Source of the DNA: CBDULQ01 sp965368115
Lineage (GTDB): Bacteria > Pseudomonadota > Gammaproteobacteria > SZUA-229
NCBI GenBank assembly: GCA_965368115.1
Contig: CBDULQ010000005.1
Coordinates: 1 to 36,930, forward strand
Reading direction: 5' to 3'
Length of the DNA stretch: 36,930 nucleotides
Position 1 is the stretch's first letter; each line of letters begins with the position of its first letter. Positions 16,853 through 25,011 of the stretch are shown in pieces. Both the position numbers and the translations under genes were made by a program. The notes under the pieces were generated by a model. The model ran no database searches. It was not told the DNA's origin and worked only from the letters and a program-made list of their open reading frames with translations.

Positions 16853-17941
16853 TCAATGGCTAGCCTGCATAACATAGGGTTGCGGATCAACAATCGGGGG
16901 GCGAGCCAGCATCAGATCAACCAGCAACCGGCAGCTCGCCGCACCCAGCACCACACCATTGCGGAAATGGCCGCTATTGATAAACAGGCCCGAGGCCGCG
17001 GGATGTTCACAGATATACGGAATACCGGTCGGCGTACCGGGTCTCAGTCCGGCCCAGTGATGTTCCACCTCCAGATCACCCAGCATCGGAACCAGCTGCA
17101 GCGCAGATTCGATCAGCACATTGCGTGCTTCACTCGTGGTCGCTTTCTCGAATCCACTGTATTCCAGTGTACTGCCAGCCAGGATTCGACCATCGCGGCG
17201 CGGAATGACATAGTGCCCCTCCTGCAACAGAATGCGTTTGAGCAATCCGGCCTGGCCACGAAAAATGATCATCTGCCCCCTGACCGGTTCGATAGCCGGA
17301 GCCTGGACGTAGGGCTCCAGCAGTTTTGCAGTCCAGGCACCGCCGGCGATCACCACCTGATCCGCGTTAAAGGTCCGGGTCGCGGTTTTCACACCCCGCA
17401 CCCGGCCTTCATGAATATCCAGCCCATGCACTTCAGTCTGCTCGTGCACTTCGATCCCGTAATGCTGCAAACTGCCTCGCATCGCTTTGATCAGGCGCGG
17501 ATTGCGTAACTGGGCAACGTCGGGCATCCACAGGCCGCGACTCCAGCCCGCATCCAGCATCGGCTCGCAGTGCTGCAGCTCCGCACCCTGTAAAGTACTG
17601 ACATTCAGTTGCCAGCGTTTCGCCCAGGCCTGCGCCTGATCGTATTCATCACTCGCCAGAACCAGCATGCCGCTCGGCGTATATTCCGGATCGATACCGC
17701 TCTCGTCATATAACGCCCGCGCGATATCCGCATACACCGATTGACTGTATCCGGCCAGCGCAGTCACCGCATCGGCATAGCGCCAGGGATGCAAGGGGGA
17801 CAGAATGCCGCCGCCGGCCCAGGTCGACTCACCGCCCAGATGGCCTTTTTCGAGCAGCACTACGCTGGCGCCGGCCAGATGGAGTTCCCGTGCCGTCAGC
17901 ATGCCGATCAGGCCGCCACCGACAATAATGCAATCAGTCAT
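16853..17941 (-). CDS. thiO: Glycine oxidase ThiO (FAD-dependent)
   Basis: ThiO oxidises glycine to iminoglycine (dehydroglycine), the building block ThiG uses for the thiamine thiazole ring. The 362-residue protein begins with a dinucleotide-binding GGGLIG motif (8-13) and ELHLAGASVVLLEKG. The following STWAGGGILSP stretch is typical of the ThiO branch of the DAO family. The C-terminal GLRPGTPTGIPYI with NSGHFRNGVVLGA is the FAD/substrate-site end of the fold. It is divergent from thiS-thiG and separated from them by the 349-residue secreted protein gene, which is an unusual arrangement. The three genes still look like one pathway cluster. Confidence 0.92.
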   Translation of the reverse strand: MTDCIIVGGGLIGMLTARELHLAGASVVLLEKGHLGGESTWAGGGILSPLHPWRYADAVTALAGYSQSVYADIARALYDESGIDPEYTPSGMLVLASDEYDQAQAWAKRWQLNVSTLQGAELQHCEPMLDAGWSRGLWMPDVAQLRNPRLIKAMRGSLQHYGIEVHEQTEVHGLDIHEGRVRGVKTATRTFNADQVVIAGGAWTAKLLEPYVQAPAIEPVRGQMIIFRGQAGLLKRILLQEGHYVIPRRDGRILAGSTLEYSGFEKATTSEARNVLIESALQLVPMLGDLEVEHHWAGLRPGTPTGIPYICEHPAASGLFINSGHFRNGVVLGAASCRLLVDLMLARPPIVDPQPYVMQASH

Positions 17942-17977
17942 TTAATCGATCTTCTCTAGCCAGGTCCAGAAATGAAC

Positions 17978-17997
17978 AACGGCGGTAAACCGCCGTT
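17978..17997. terminator. Hairpin between the secreted-protein gene and thiO
   Basis: A perfect 8-bp stem, AACGGCGG / CCGCCGTT with a TAAA loop, lies after the stop of the minus-strand secreted-protein gene. The tail on the minus strand is only moderately T-rich (GTTCATTTCT), so it may be a weak terminator or an attenuator ahead of thiO. Confidence 0.45.
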
Positions 17998-18029
17998 GAG
18001 GTGAGACCTATTGTAGCGTCCGGGTGACC

Positions 18030-19079
18030 TTATCGGCCACAGGTATTGTTGACGCCGGCCGGTGCATGATCGAGGTATTTTTCGCAATAACAGGGGCTGG
18101 TCCCCTTGTCCCAGTGGCGCTGGCAACGTTTGATCCACAGCGCGGCCTGCTGGGCTTCGAATTCCCGCTCGGCTTTACTGGTTTCCATTTTGGCTTTTTT
18201 CAATTCCGCCGCCTGCTGCTTGCGCTTCGCTTCCTCGGCGGCGCGCTTCTGTTTAGCCGCAGCCACCTGGCGCTCGATACTGGCCTGCGCCTTGTCTTTC
18301 TGTGCCTGATCATCACAGGGGTAATTCAGCGCACTGATTTCACCGGCGAATTCGCGCGGCGGCTCGGCCTTACAGATGGTCAGCTTGGGCTTCGGCTTGG
18401 GTTTAGGCTTGGCGACCGGTTTCGGCTTGGGTTCCGGGCGCTTGACCACCGCGGGTGCAGCCGGCTTCGGCGCCGGTGCCGGCCGAGCGGCCGGTGGAGG
18501 CGGCGGTGGCGGCTGGTCGACCCGCGCCATAACACCGCCAAAACCGTTCATGGAAAAATTCAGCATAATCGGTCGACCATAGGGTTCGATGATGAAACCC
18601 AGTGTCGCTGCAGACTTGAGGGCCTGTTTTGTGGCGTCATCCAGCTTCATGAAAAAATCACCATTACCCGGGTTCACACAGGTGTGCCCGGCAACCTGAA
18701 CACCAGCCCGCAGTCGATCGCCGCCGGCCTGCTGATTCTGCAAACACCATTGAAAACGGGGCAGCGTCCGGCCATCGAGTTGCACGTCCAGTACTTCCAT
18801 CGACTCCAGCCCCCGGCTGTTGGGCACTTCGCCGCTGGCATCATTCTTCGATAGCCGCAGGCTCAGCTGATCCCGGCTGACCCTGACGTGGTAATACAGG
18901 GTATCGGAGCCGTCCTGGCGCGTCGCCGACTTGATCGCCACACCCTGACGGAATTGCCAGGCGGTATCACTGGCAAAACTGATTTTTTTAGGTTTCTTGA
19001 ATGGATTGAATTCGGCCTGTGCGGAGAAGCTGGCAAGGGCCAGCATGCCAGTGATCAGCAACGCTGAAATTTTCAACAT
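18030..19079 (-). CDS. Unrecognised secreted protein with Pro/Lys stalk, coiled coil and Cys-rich tail
   Basis: I do not recognise this 349-residue protein. It has a signal peptide (cleavage near AQA at 22) and a folded N-terminal domain (about 25-185) with two cysteines. A run of seven prolines (about 189-195) opens a stalk rich in Ala/Pro and KP repeats to about 232. A Lys/Glu/Ala/Gln-rich coiled coil follows (about 255-312), then a C-terminal tail with four cysteines (RC, PCYC and TC). The stalk resembles the periplasm-spanning segments of TonB- or TolA-like proteins, but there is no membrane anchor after cleavage. A GAGGT ribosome site precedes the ATG. It lies between thiO and thiS with no evident link to thiamine synthesis. 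Location is probably periplasm or outer surface. Confidence 0.8.
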   Translation of the reverse strand: MLKISALLITGMLALASFSAQAEFNPFKKPKKISFASDTAWQFRQGVAIKSATRQDGSDTLYYHVRVSRDQLSLRLSKNDASGEVPNSRGLESMEVLDVQLDGRTLPRFQWCLQNQQAGGDRLRAGVQVAGHTCVNPGNGDFFMKLDDATKQALKSAATLGFIIEPYGRPIMLNFSMNGFGGVMARVDQPPPPPPPAARPAPAPKPAAPAVVKRPEPKPKPVAKPKPKPKPKLTICKAEPPREFAGEISALNYPCDDQAQKDKAQASIERQVAAAKQKRAAEEAKRKQQAAELKKAKMETSKAEREFEAQQAALWIKRCQRHWDKGTSPCYCEKYLDHAPAGVNNTCGR

Positions 19080-19256
19080 ATTTACCTCGTAAAACCCTGT
19101 CTCAAAATGTAAAGCCCGGCTAGTTATGATGATTTGTAATAATTCTGTCTAAGCCACGGTATTTAAAAGATATTAGACAAGGCTACAGATTCTGCCACCG
19201 ATCCGGGAAAACTAATTCACATTCCGGCAACAGGTCTTCCGGCGAACCAATTGGTG

Positions 19257-19262
19257 TACAAT
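19257..19262 (+). promoter_or_regulatory. Candidate -10 box of thiS
   Basis: TACAAT lies 29 bp before the thiS ATG in the 212-bp gap between divergent genes. No good -35 is visible. The rest of the gap shows no TPP riboswitch motif and no gene. Confidence 0.3.
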
Positions 19263-19291
19263 GTGCGTTTTTCAGTCCGGGGTTGTAACAC

Positions 19292-19492
19292 ATGAACATC
19301 ACGCTTAATGGAGAAGTCCGCGAAATCGCCGACGGCACCCTGTTAAGCCAGCTCATCGAGCAACTGGACCTGGTCGGAAAACGCCTGGCCGTGGAAATCA
19401 ACCGTGAAATCGTGCCGCGTAGCGAGCATGCCGCCTATGTCATCCGGGCTGGCGACAGCATCGAAATCGTACACGCTATCGGCGGCGGCTAG
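19292..19492 (+). CDS. thiS: Thiamine sulfur-carrier protein ThiS
   Basis: A 66-residue ubiquitin-fold protein ending in the diagnostic Gly-Gly (AIGGG). The C-terminal glycine is adenylated by ThiF and converted to a thiocarboxylate that donates sulfur to the thiazole ring. The N-terminal MNITLNGEVREI and the LAVEINREIVPRSE segment match the family. It starts the thiS-thiG unit, 57 bp before thiG. No thiF is in the window, so activation must come from elsewhere, for instance a MoeB/ThiF homologue. Confidence 0.95.
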   Translation: MNITLNGEVREIADGTLLSQLIEQLDLVGKRLAVEINREIVPRSEHAAYVIRAGDSIEIVHAIGGG

Positions 19493-19549
19493 ACCCCAAC
19501 TTCCGGACCCCTCGACACCGTTTTATTAACCATAGCTTTTCAGGCCATC

Positions 19550-20335
19550 ATGACGACTGACACTCCATTGACTATCGCAGGTACCACCTATCAATCCCGT
19601 CTTCTGGTCGGATCGGGCAAGTACAGGGATCTCGAGGAGACCCGGCTGGCCACCGAAGCCAGCGGCGCGGAAATCATTACCGTGGCCATTCGCCGAACCA
19701 ACATCGGCCAGAATCCCGACGAGCCCAACCTGCTCGACGTGGTACCGCCGGACCGATACACCATTCTGCCCAACACCGCCGGCTGCTATACCGCCGAGGA
19801 TGCGGTGCGCACCTGTCGCCTGGCGCGGGAGCTGCTGGACGGCCACGACCTGGTCAAACTGGAAGTACTGGGTGACGAAAAGACCCTGTTCCCGGACGTT
19901 ACCGCCACCCTGAAAGCCGCGGACACTCTGGTAAAAGACGGCTTCAAGGTGATGGTCTACACCAACGATGATCCGATCATGGCCAAACGCCTGGAAGAGG
20001 TCGGCTGTGTGGCGGTCATGCCGCTGGCGGCGCCGATCGGCTCCGGGCTGGGCATTCGCAATCCCTACAATATTCTCACCATCATCGAGAACGCCAGTGT
20101 GCCGATCCTGGTCGACGCCGGTGTCGGCACCGCATCCGATGCCGCGATTGCCATGGAACTGGGTTGCGACGGTATCCTGATGAACACGGCCATTGCCGGT
20201 GCGCAGAATCCGGTGCTCATGGCTTCGGCGATGAAAAAAGCGGTGGAAGCCGGTCGCGAAGCCTTCCTCGCCGGGCGCATGCCACGCAAGCGTTTTGCCT
20301 CCGCCTCATCGCCCATCGACGGCACCTTTTTCTGA
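19550..20335 (+). CDS. thiG: Thiazole synthase ThiG
   Basis: ThiG assembles thiazole phosphate from deoxyxylulose 5-phosphate, dehydroglycine and ThiS thiocarboxylate. The 261-residue TIM-barrel shows SRLLVGSGKY near the start, the KLEVLGDEKTLFPD region with the imine-forming Lys of the family, PLAAPIGSGLGI (about 163-174) and VDAGVGTASDAA in the phosphate-binding end. Dehydroglycine is expected from ThiO encoded nearby on the other strand, which fits an aerobic pathway. The stop is 3 bp before trmB, suggesting cotranscription. Confidence 0.97.
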   Translation: MTTDTPLTIAGTTYQSRLLVGSGKYRDLEETRLATEASGAEIITVAIRRTNIGQNPDEPNLLDVVPPDRYTILPNTAGCYTAEDAVRTCRLARELLDGHDLVKLEVLGDEKTLFPDVTATLKAADTLVKDGFKVMVYTNDDPIMAKRLEEVGCVAVMPLAAPIGSGLGIRNPYNILTIIENASVPILVDAGVGTASDAAIAMELGCDGILMNTAIAGAQNPVLMASAMKKAVEAGREAFLAGRMPRKRFASASSPIDGTFF

Positions 20336-20338
20336 TCC

Positions 20339-21040
20339 ATGAGCCGGCCGGCCGGGCAGGGCGAAAAATTCCTGCGCCAGATCAAAAGCTACGTCAAACG
20401 TGAAGGCCGGCTCACCGCCGGCCAGCAGAAAGCGCTGGACGAGCTATGGCCGAAATACGGTATCGATCATGATGACCGGCTGCTGGACCTGCAGCAGATC
20501 TTCGGTCGCGATGCCGAAACCGTACTGGAAATCGGTTTCGGCAATGGCGACAGCCTGTGGCAGATGGCCTGTGCCAGCCCGCAGCTGAATTTCATCGGTA
20601 TCGAAGTGCATCGTCCCGGTGTCGGTCATCTGCTGCAATTGATTGAACAGTCGGGCCTGAACAATCTACGGGTGATGAATGAAGATGCCATAGAAATCCT
20701 CAAGCGCCAGATCCCCGACCACAGCCTGGACCGTGTACAACTGTTCTTCCCCGACCCCTGGCATAAGAAAAAACATCACAAGCGACGCATCGTACAACCC
20801 GAATTCCTTGGCCTGCTGGCCGCCAAACTGAAATCCGGCGGTATTTTCCATCTCGCCACCGACTGGGAAAACTATGCGGAACACATGCTCGAAGTACTCG
20901 GCGCCGACACGAATTTCGTCAACCTGTCCAGTCGCGGCGACTATGTGCCGCGACCGGAACAGCGCCCCCTGACCAAGTTCGAACAACGTGGTCAACGCCT
21001 CGGTCACGGGGTCTGGGACCTGCTGTTCAAACGGGTTTAA
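20339..21040 (+). CDS. trmB: tRNA (guanine-N7-)-methyltransferase
   Basis: TrmB methylates G46 in the variable loop of tRNAs using SAM. The 233 residues include the SAM-binding LEIGFGNGDSLW (about 64-75), IGIEVHRPGVGHLL, the catalytic-region motif QLFFPDPWHKKKHHKRR and a conserved ATDWENYAEHM. The C-terminal TKFEQRGQRLGHGVWDL motif is typical. It follows thiG by 3 bp, an order seen in other gammaproteobacteria. Confidence 0.97.
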   Translation: MSRPAGQGEKFLRQIKSYVKREGRLTAGQQKALDELWPKYGIDHDDRLLDLQQIFGRDAETVLEIGFGNGDSLWQMACASPQLNFIGIEVHRPGVGHLLQLIEQSGLNNLRVMNEDAIEILKRQIPDHSLDRVQLFFPDPWHKKKHHKRRIVQPEFLGLLAAKLKSGGIFHLATDWENYAEHMLEVLGADTNFVNLSSRGDYVPRPEQRPLTKFEQRGQRLGHGVWDLLFKRV

Positions 21041-21093
21041 ACAACGCGTTAAAGCATCCGCTTATCCGCTTTTCTAATCAATCTCACCACCCC

Positions 21094-21123
21094 GGGTTTC
21101 ATGTCTATACTCCCATGAAACCC
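21094..21123. repeat. Perfect 10-bp inverted repeat upstream of nhaD
   Basis: GGGTTTCATG (21094-21103) and CATGAAACCC (21114-21123) flank a 10-bp centre that holds TATACT (21106-21111), a good -10-like hexamer. No T-run follows, so a terminator is unlikely. It could be an operator overlying the nhaD promoter or a leader hairpin. No clear -35 is seen. Confidence 0.6.
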
Positions 21124-21191
21124 CTGTAAATTCCGTGTCAGCGCGGCATCCGACACCTCCGATCCCAACAAGAAAAAGCGAGAAGATCACA

Positions 21192-22664
21192 GTGACTATC
21201 CAACGCCTATTTGTGTTCCTGCTGGTGAGCTGTTTACCCCTGTCTTCTTATGCCTCTGGCGCAGCTGATGGCGAGTTGCTCGACCTCACTCACCATGCGG
21301 TCGGCTACGCCGCGTTGATCATCTTCGCCATTGCCTACGCCCTGGTGATGGCGGAAGAAGTCACCCACCTGCGTAAATCGAAACCGGTGGTACTGGCTGC
21401 CGGCATCATCTGGGCCATGGTCGCCGTAGTCTACGCCCAGCATGACCTCAACCATGCCGCCGAACAGGCGGTGCGTCATAATCTGCTGGAATACGCAGAG
21501 CTCATGCTATTCCTGCTGGTAGCGATGACCTATATCAACGCCATGGACGAACGCAACGTGTTCGAAGCGCTGCGTTCCTGGCTGGTCAAGAAAGGTTTCG
21601 GTTTTCGACAGTTGTTCTGGATTACCGGCCTGCTGGCCTTTTTCATTTCTCCCATCGCCGACAACCTGACTACGGCGTTGCTGATGTGTGCCGTGGTCCT
21701 GGCGGTCGGCGGCGAAAATAAAAAATTTATCCTGCTTGCCTGCATCAACATCGTCGTGGCGGCGAATGCGGGCGGTGCATTCAGCCCGTTCGGCGACATC
21801 ACAACCCTGATGGTCTGGCAGAAGGGCGTGGAAACGGCCCAGGGCCAGATCGATTTCTGGGCCTTTTTCAATCTGTTCATTCCGGCGGTCGTTAACTGGC
21901 TGGTGCCGGCGGCAATCATGCATTTCGCGGTACCCAACGAACATCCTCATGGCCATGACGAAAGCATCGGCATGAAGCGCGGCGCCAGGCGCATTATCGT
22001 GCTGTTCCTGGCCACCATCGTCACTGCGGTGAGCTACCACAACTTCCTGCACCTGCCGCCGGTGCTGGGGATGCTGACCGGCCTGGCCTATCTGCAGATA
22101 TTCGGTTTCTACCTGCGTAAAACGCATACGCATATTTACCCGGAAGTGCCGTTCGACGAAGCCAAAGCCGACAAAATGATGGGCGACGTGGTGGCCTTCG
22201 ATGTGTTCAACAAGATCGCCCGCGCCGAGTGGGACACCCTGCTGTTCTTCTACGGCGTGGTGTTGTGTGTGGGCGGCCTGGGCTTCATCGGTTATCTCAA
22301 CCTGGTCTCGCTGACCATGTACAGCGAATGGGGACAGGCACTGCAACTGAGTGCCGAAATGAACGCCACCCCGGCCAATATCACCGTGGGCGTACTTTCC
22401 GCCATCGTCGATAATATCCCGGTGATGTTCGCCGTTCTGACCATGATGCCGGACATGTCCATGGGCCAGTGGTTACTGGTCACCCTCACCGCCGGCGTCG
22501 GCGGCTCCATGCTGTCCATCGGTTCGGCCGCCGGCGTGGCGCTGATGGGCCAGGCACGCGGCAAATATACCTTCTTCGGCCACCTCAAGTGGACCCCGGT
22601 CATCGCCCTGGGTTATGTCGCCAGTATCTACGTGCATATGCTGGTCAACAGCCACATGTTCTGA
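21192..22664 (+). CDS. nhaD: Na+/H+ antiporter, NhaD family
   Basis: A polytopic inner-membrane antiporter of the NhaD/ArsB-like superfamily, exporting sodium for pH and salt homeostasis. About a dozen hydrophobic segments are visible. Family-typical stretches include FFISPIADNLTTALLM (substrate-site region with Asp-Asn), NAGGAFSPFGDITTLMVW and the late SAIVDNIPVMFAVLTM, the second Asp-Asn motif in the inverted repeat. The frame is open from a GTG at 21135, but the extra 19 residues are polar. The GTG at 21192 has AGAAG upstream and directly starts the hydrophobic N-terminal segment, which may be a cleaved signal peptide. NhaD is common in marine and haloalkaliphilic bacteria, which hints at a saline habitat. 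Confidence 0.93.
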   Translation: MTIQRLFVFLLVSCLPLSSYASGAADGELLDLTHHAVGYAALIIFAIAYALVMAEEVTHLRKSKPVVLAAGIIWAMVAVVYAQHDLNHAAEQAVRHNLLEYAELMLFLLVAMTYINAMDERNVFEALRSWLVKKGFGFRQLFWITGLLAFFISPIADNLTTALLMCAVVLAVGGENKKFILLACINIVVAANAGGAFSPFGDITTLMVWQKGVETAQGQIDFWAFFNLFIPAVVNWLVPAAIMHFAVPNEHPHGHDESIGMKRGARRIIVLFLATIVTAVSYHNFLHLPPVLGMLTGLAYLQIFGFYLRKTHTHIYPEVPFDEAKADKMMGDVVAFDVFNKIARAEWDTLLFFYGVVLCVGGLGFIGYLNLVSLTMYSEWGQALQLSAEMNATPANITVGVLSAIVDNIPVMFAVLTMMPDMSMGQWLLVTLTAGVGGSMLSIGSAAGVALMGQARGKYTFFGHLKWTPVIALGYVASIYVHMLVNSHMF

Positions 22665-22774
22665 ATTCAGCCCACCGCGCACCGCAACAGTGCTGGCAGC
22701 GGGCTTTCCAGCCACTCTCAGACGATCGTCCCAGTTCGCGGCCGACAAAACTCGCAACCCCGACCAAATACCGT

Positions 22775-22780
22775 TAAAAT
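22775..22780 (+). promoter_or_regulatory. Candidate -10 box in the prk upstream region
   Basis: TAAAAT with ATGGCGC after it, about 120 bp before prk. No convincing -35. The other bases of the 236-bp nhaD-prk gap show no gene and no clear terminator. A CbbR site could lie here but I cannot assign one. Confidence 0.25.
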
Positions 22781-22900
22781 ATGGCGCTTTTTACGCGTCA
22801 GGGCCCGTCCTGGCCCATCGAATACATTCAGGGTAGCCGCCCACCAGAGCCGATGGCTGCCTGATAAAAATAGATTCAATAAAGCTTTGAGGAGACGTAC

Positions 22901-23800
22901 ATGTCCCAGAAACATCCTATCGTTGCCGTGACCGGTTCTTCCGGTGCAGGTACTTCCACGGTCAAACGCGCTTTCGAACACATTTTCCTGCGCGAAAAGA
23001 TCAACCCCTGCGTCATCGAGGGTGACAGCTTCCACGCTTTCGACCGTGCGGCCATGAAGGAAGCCATGAAGGAAGCGGAAAGCAACGGCAACAACCACTT
23101 CAGCCATTTCGGTGAAAACGCCAACCTGTTCGACAAGCTCGAGCAACTGTTTGCCAGCTATGCCGAATCCGGCACCGGCCAGAAGCGTTACTACCTGCAC
23201 TCCGAGCCGGAAGCCGCCGAACATAACGAGCGCCTGGGCATCGACAAGAACCCCGGCGAGTTCACACCCTGGGAAGACATCGAAACCGGCACTGACCTGT
23301 TGTTCTACGAAGGTCTGCACGGCCTGGTGAAAACCGACAACGCCAACGTCGCTCAGCACGTTGACCTGGGCATCGGCGTCGTACCCATCGTCAACCTGGA
23401 ATGGATTCAGAAAATTCATCGCGACAACGCCGAGCGCGGCTACTCCGCTGACGTCATCGTCGACACCATTCTGCGTCGCATGCCGGACTATGTGCACTAC
23501 ATTACCCCGCAGTTCTCGCAAACGGACATCAACTTCCAGCGCGTCTCCACCGTGGACACATCCAACCCGTTCATTGCGCGCGACATTCCGACCCCTGACG
23601 AAAGCTTCGTGGTCATTCGTTTCCGTGATCCGACCAAGTTCGGCGTCGATTTCCCCTACCTGCTGAACATGATCAACGATTCGTTCATGTCTCGCCGCAA
23701 CACTATCGTGGTTCCGGGCGGCAAGATGGGTATGGCGATGGAAGTTATCCTGACCCCGATCATTCACGACATGATCGAAAAATCGAAGAAGGCACGTTAA
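22901..23800 (+). CDS. prk: Phosphoribulokinase (proteobacterial class I type)
   Basis: Phosphorylates ribulose 5-phosphate to ribulose 1,5-bisphosphate, the Rubisco substrate, making this the marker of Calvin-cycle autotrophy in the window. The 299 residues contain the P-loop GSSGAGTST (12-20), EGDSFH with the catalytic-base Asp, LFYEGLHG (Walker B region), VVPIVNLEWIQKIHRD and the QTDINFQRV...DTSNPF segment typical of the octameric bacterial enzyme. A GGAG ribosome site lies 8-9 bp before the ATG and a strong terminator follows, so it is probably monocistronic. No cbbLS or cbbR is next to it. The E. coli paralogue PrkB, of unknown role, is similar, so activity needs Rubisco elsewhere in the genome. 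Confidence 0.93.
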   Translation: MSQKHPIVAVTGSSGAGTSTVKRAFEHIFLREKINPCVIEGDSFHAFDRAAMKEAMKEAESNGNNHFSHFGENANLFDKLEQLFASYAESGTGQKRYYLHSEPEAAEHNERLGIDKNPGEFTPWEDIETGTDLLFYEGLHGLVKTDNANVAQHVDLGIGVVPIVNLEWIQKIHRDNAERGYSADVIVDTILRRMPDYVHYITPQFSQTDINFQRVSTVDTSNPFIARDIPTPDESFVVIRFRDPTKFGVDFPYLLNMINDSFMSRRNTIVVPGGKMGMAMEVILTPIIHDMIEKSKKAR

Positions 23801-23832
23801 GTGCAAAACTTGATGATGGTATAACCCTCTAA

Positions 23833-23861
23833 AGAAGGCCGGTACATCCGGCCTTTTTTTT
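23833..23861 (+). terminator. Rho-independent terminator after prk
   Basis: A perfect stem AAGGCCGG / CCGGCCTT with a 5-nt TACAT loop runs directly into eight Ts. It is 32 bp after the prk stop and separates prk from the FIST gene. Confidence 0.93.
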
Positions 23862-23877
23862 ATCCACTACAAACGTC

Positions 23878-23883
23878 TACAAT
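23878..23883 (+). promoter_or_regulatory. -10-like box immediately before the FIST gene (possible leaderless start)
   Basis: TACAAT ends 6 bp before the ATG of the FIST gene. A transcript started at the usual distance would begin at or next to the A of the ATG. No Shine-Dalgarno is present. The -35 position falls in the T-run of the prk terminator and is poor. Confidence 0.35.
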
Positions 23884-23889
23884 GAACAC

Positions 23890-25008
23890 ATGAAACAGTT
23901 CCTGTTAGCACAAGCCAGTGGCGATCGACTCAACGCCATGCTCGACGATTGCCTGGAGCAGCTCGGTGACATTCCGCCGGAAGCCACACTGGGCTTTATC
24001 TATATAACCGATCACCTGGGCGAACATCTGCCGGTCATCGTTGGCCGCCTGAAAGAAGCCACCGGCATTCAGAACTGGGTAGGCACCCTGGGCATGGGTA
24101 TTATTGCCAGCCAGCAGGAATATTACGATCAACCGGCCATCGCCATCATGGTGGCGGACCTGAACGAATCGGACTTTCGTATCCTGCCTAATTTCACCCG
24201 CAACATGGATCCCTTTGACGAGGACCTGCAAAACTGGTGTGCAAACCACCATTTTCATATTGGAGTGGTACACGGCGACCCGGAAAATCCGGCGTTTCAG
24301 CAATTACTCAATGAACTGGGACAAAGGGTACCGGAAAGCTTTCTGATCGGCGGTCTCACATCATCGCGTGGACAGCACCTGCAGGTGGCCAACGAAGTGA
24401 TACACGGCGGCCTGTCCGGCATCGTGTTTTCTGAAGACGTGGAAGTTTTAAGCAACCTGACTCAGGGCTGCACGCCGATCGGTTCCCGTCATCGAATCAC
24501 CCAGGCCGAACGCAACATCGTTTACAGTCTCGATCACCAGCCGGCGCTCGATGTGCTGGCAGAGGAAACCGGCGAGATCATGGCACGCGACTGGGAGCGG
24601 GCGGCCAACTTTATTTTCGCCGGGCTGGTGAACCCGAATGCGGATACCGATGATTACACCGTACGTCAGCTCATTGGCGTGGACGAGAATGCAAAAATCA
24701 TCGCTATCGGCGACATCATCGACGATAACCAGGAACTCATTTTCTGCCGCCGCGACGGTAACTCGGCGCTGGAAGACATGCAACGCATGTTGTTGCAGAT
24801 GAAAACGCGACTCAAAAAGCCGCCGCGTGGCGCACTGTATATTTCCTGCCTGGGTCGCGGTCGTGAACAGTTCGGCTCCAACTCGGAGGAAGTGCGACTG
24901 ATTCATTCCGTACTGGGCGATTTCCCGCTGGTGGGTTTTTTCGCCAATGGCGAAATCCATAAAAACCGGCTGTATGGGTTTACCGGCGTACTTACCCTGT
25001 TTCTCTAA
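23890..25008 (+). CDS. FIST N / FIST C domain protein (putative small-molecule sensor)
   Basis: A soluble 372-residue protein with the two-part FIST architecture: FIST_N (about 30-215, with GFIYITDHLGEH near the start and a conserved FLIGGLTSSRG) and FIST_C (about 215-360, with RGALYISCLGRG and the late PLVGFFANGEIH). FIST domains are thought to bind small ligands, perhaps amino acids, and are usually attached to or encoded beside signalling proteins. Here the protein stands alone with no output domain. It is followed after 3 bp by a TatD-family hydrolase gene, so they are probably cotranscribed. No membrane segment or signal peptide is visible. It has no ribosome site. Confidence 0.87.
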   Translation: MKQFLLAQASGDRLNAMLDDCLEQLGDIPPEATLGFIYITDHLGEHLPVIVGRLKEATGIQNWVGTLGMGIIASQQEYYDQPAIAIMVADLNESDFRILPNFTRNMDPFDEDLQNWCANHHFHIGVVHGDPENPAFQQLLNELGQRVPESFLIGGLTSSRGQHLQVANEVIHGGLSGIVFSEDVEVLSNLTQGCTPIGSRHRITQAERNIVYSLDHQPALDVLAEETGEIMARDWERAANFIFAGLVNPNADTDDYTVRQLIGVDENAKIIAIGDIIDDNQELIFCRRDGNSALEDMQRMLLQMKTRLKKPPRGALYISCLGRGREQFGSNSEEVRLIHSVLGDFPLVGFFANGEIHKNRLYGFTGVLTLFL

Positions 25009-25011
25009 GCC

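Noticed and set aside
18361..18540. KP/PPP-coding repeats as a slippage or CRISPR-like repeat
   Set aside because: The codons vary and the unit is irregular; it is explained by a low-complexity protein stalk.
19080..19291. TPP riboswitch ahead of thiS
   Set aside because: The conserved CTGAGA and downstream Thi-box elements are not seen; the gap holds only a -10-like box.
22718..23806. Long antisense open frame (362 codons) opposite prk
   Set aside because: It mirrors the prk coding frame in a high-GC gene and shows no family motif; prk itself is unmistakable.
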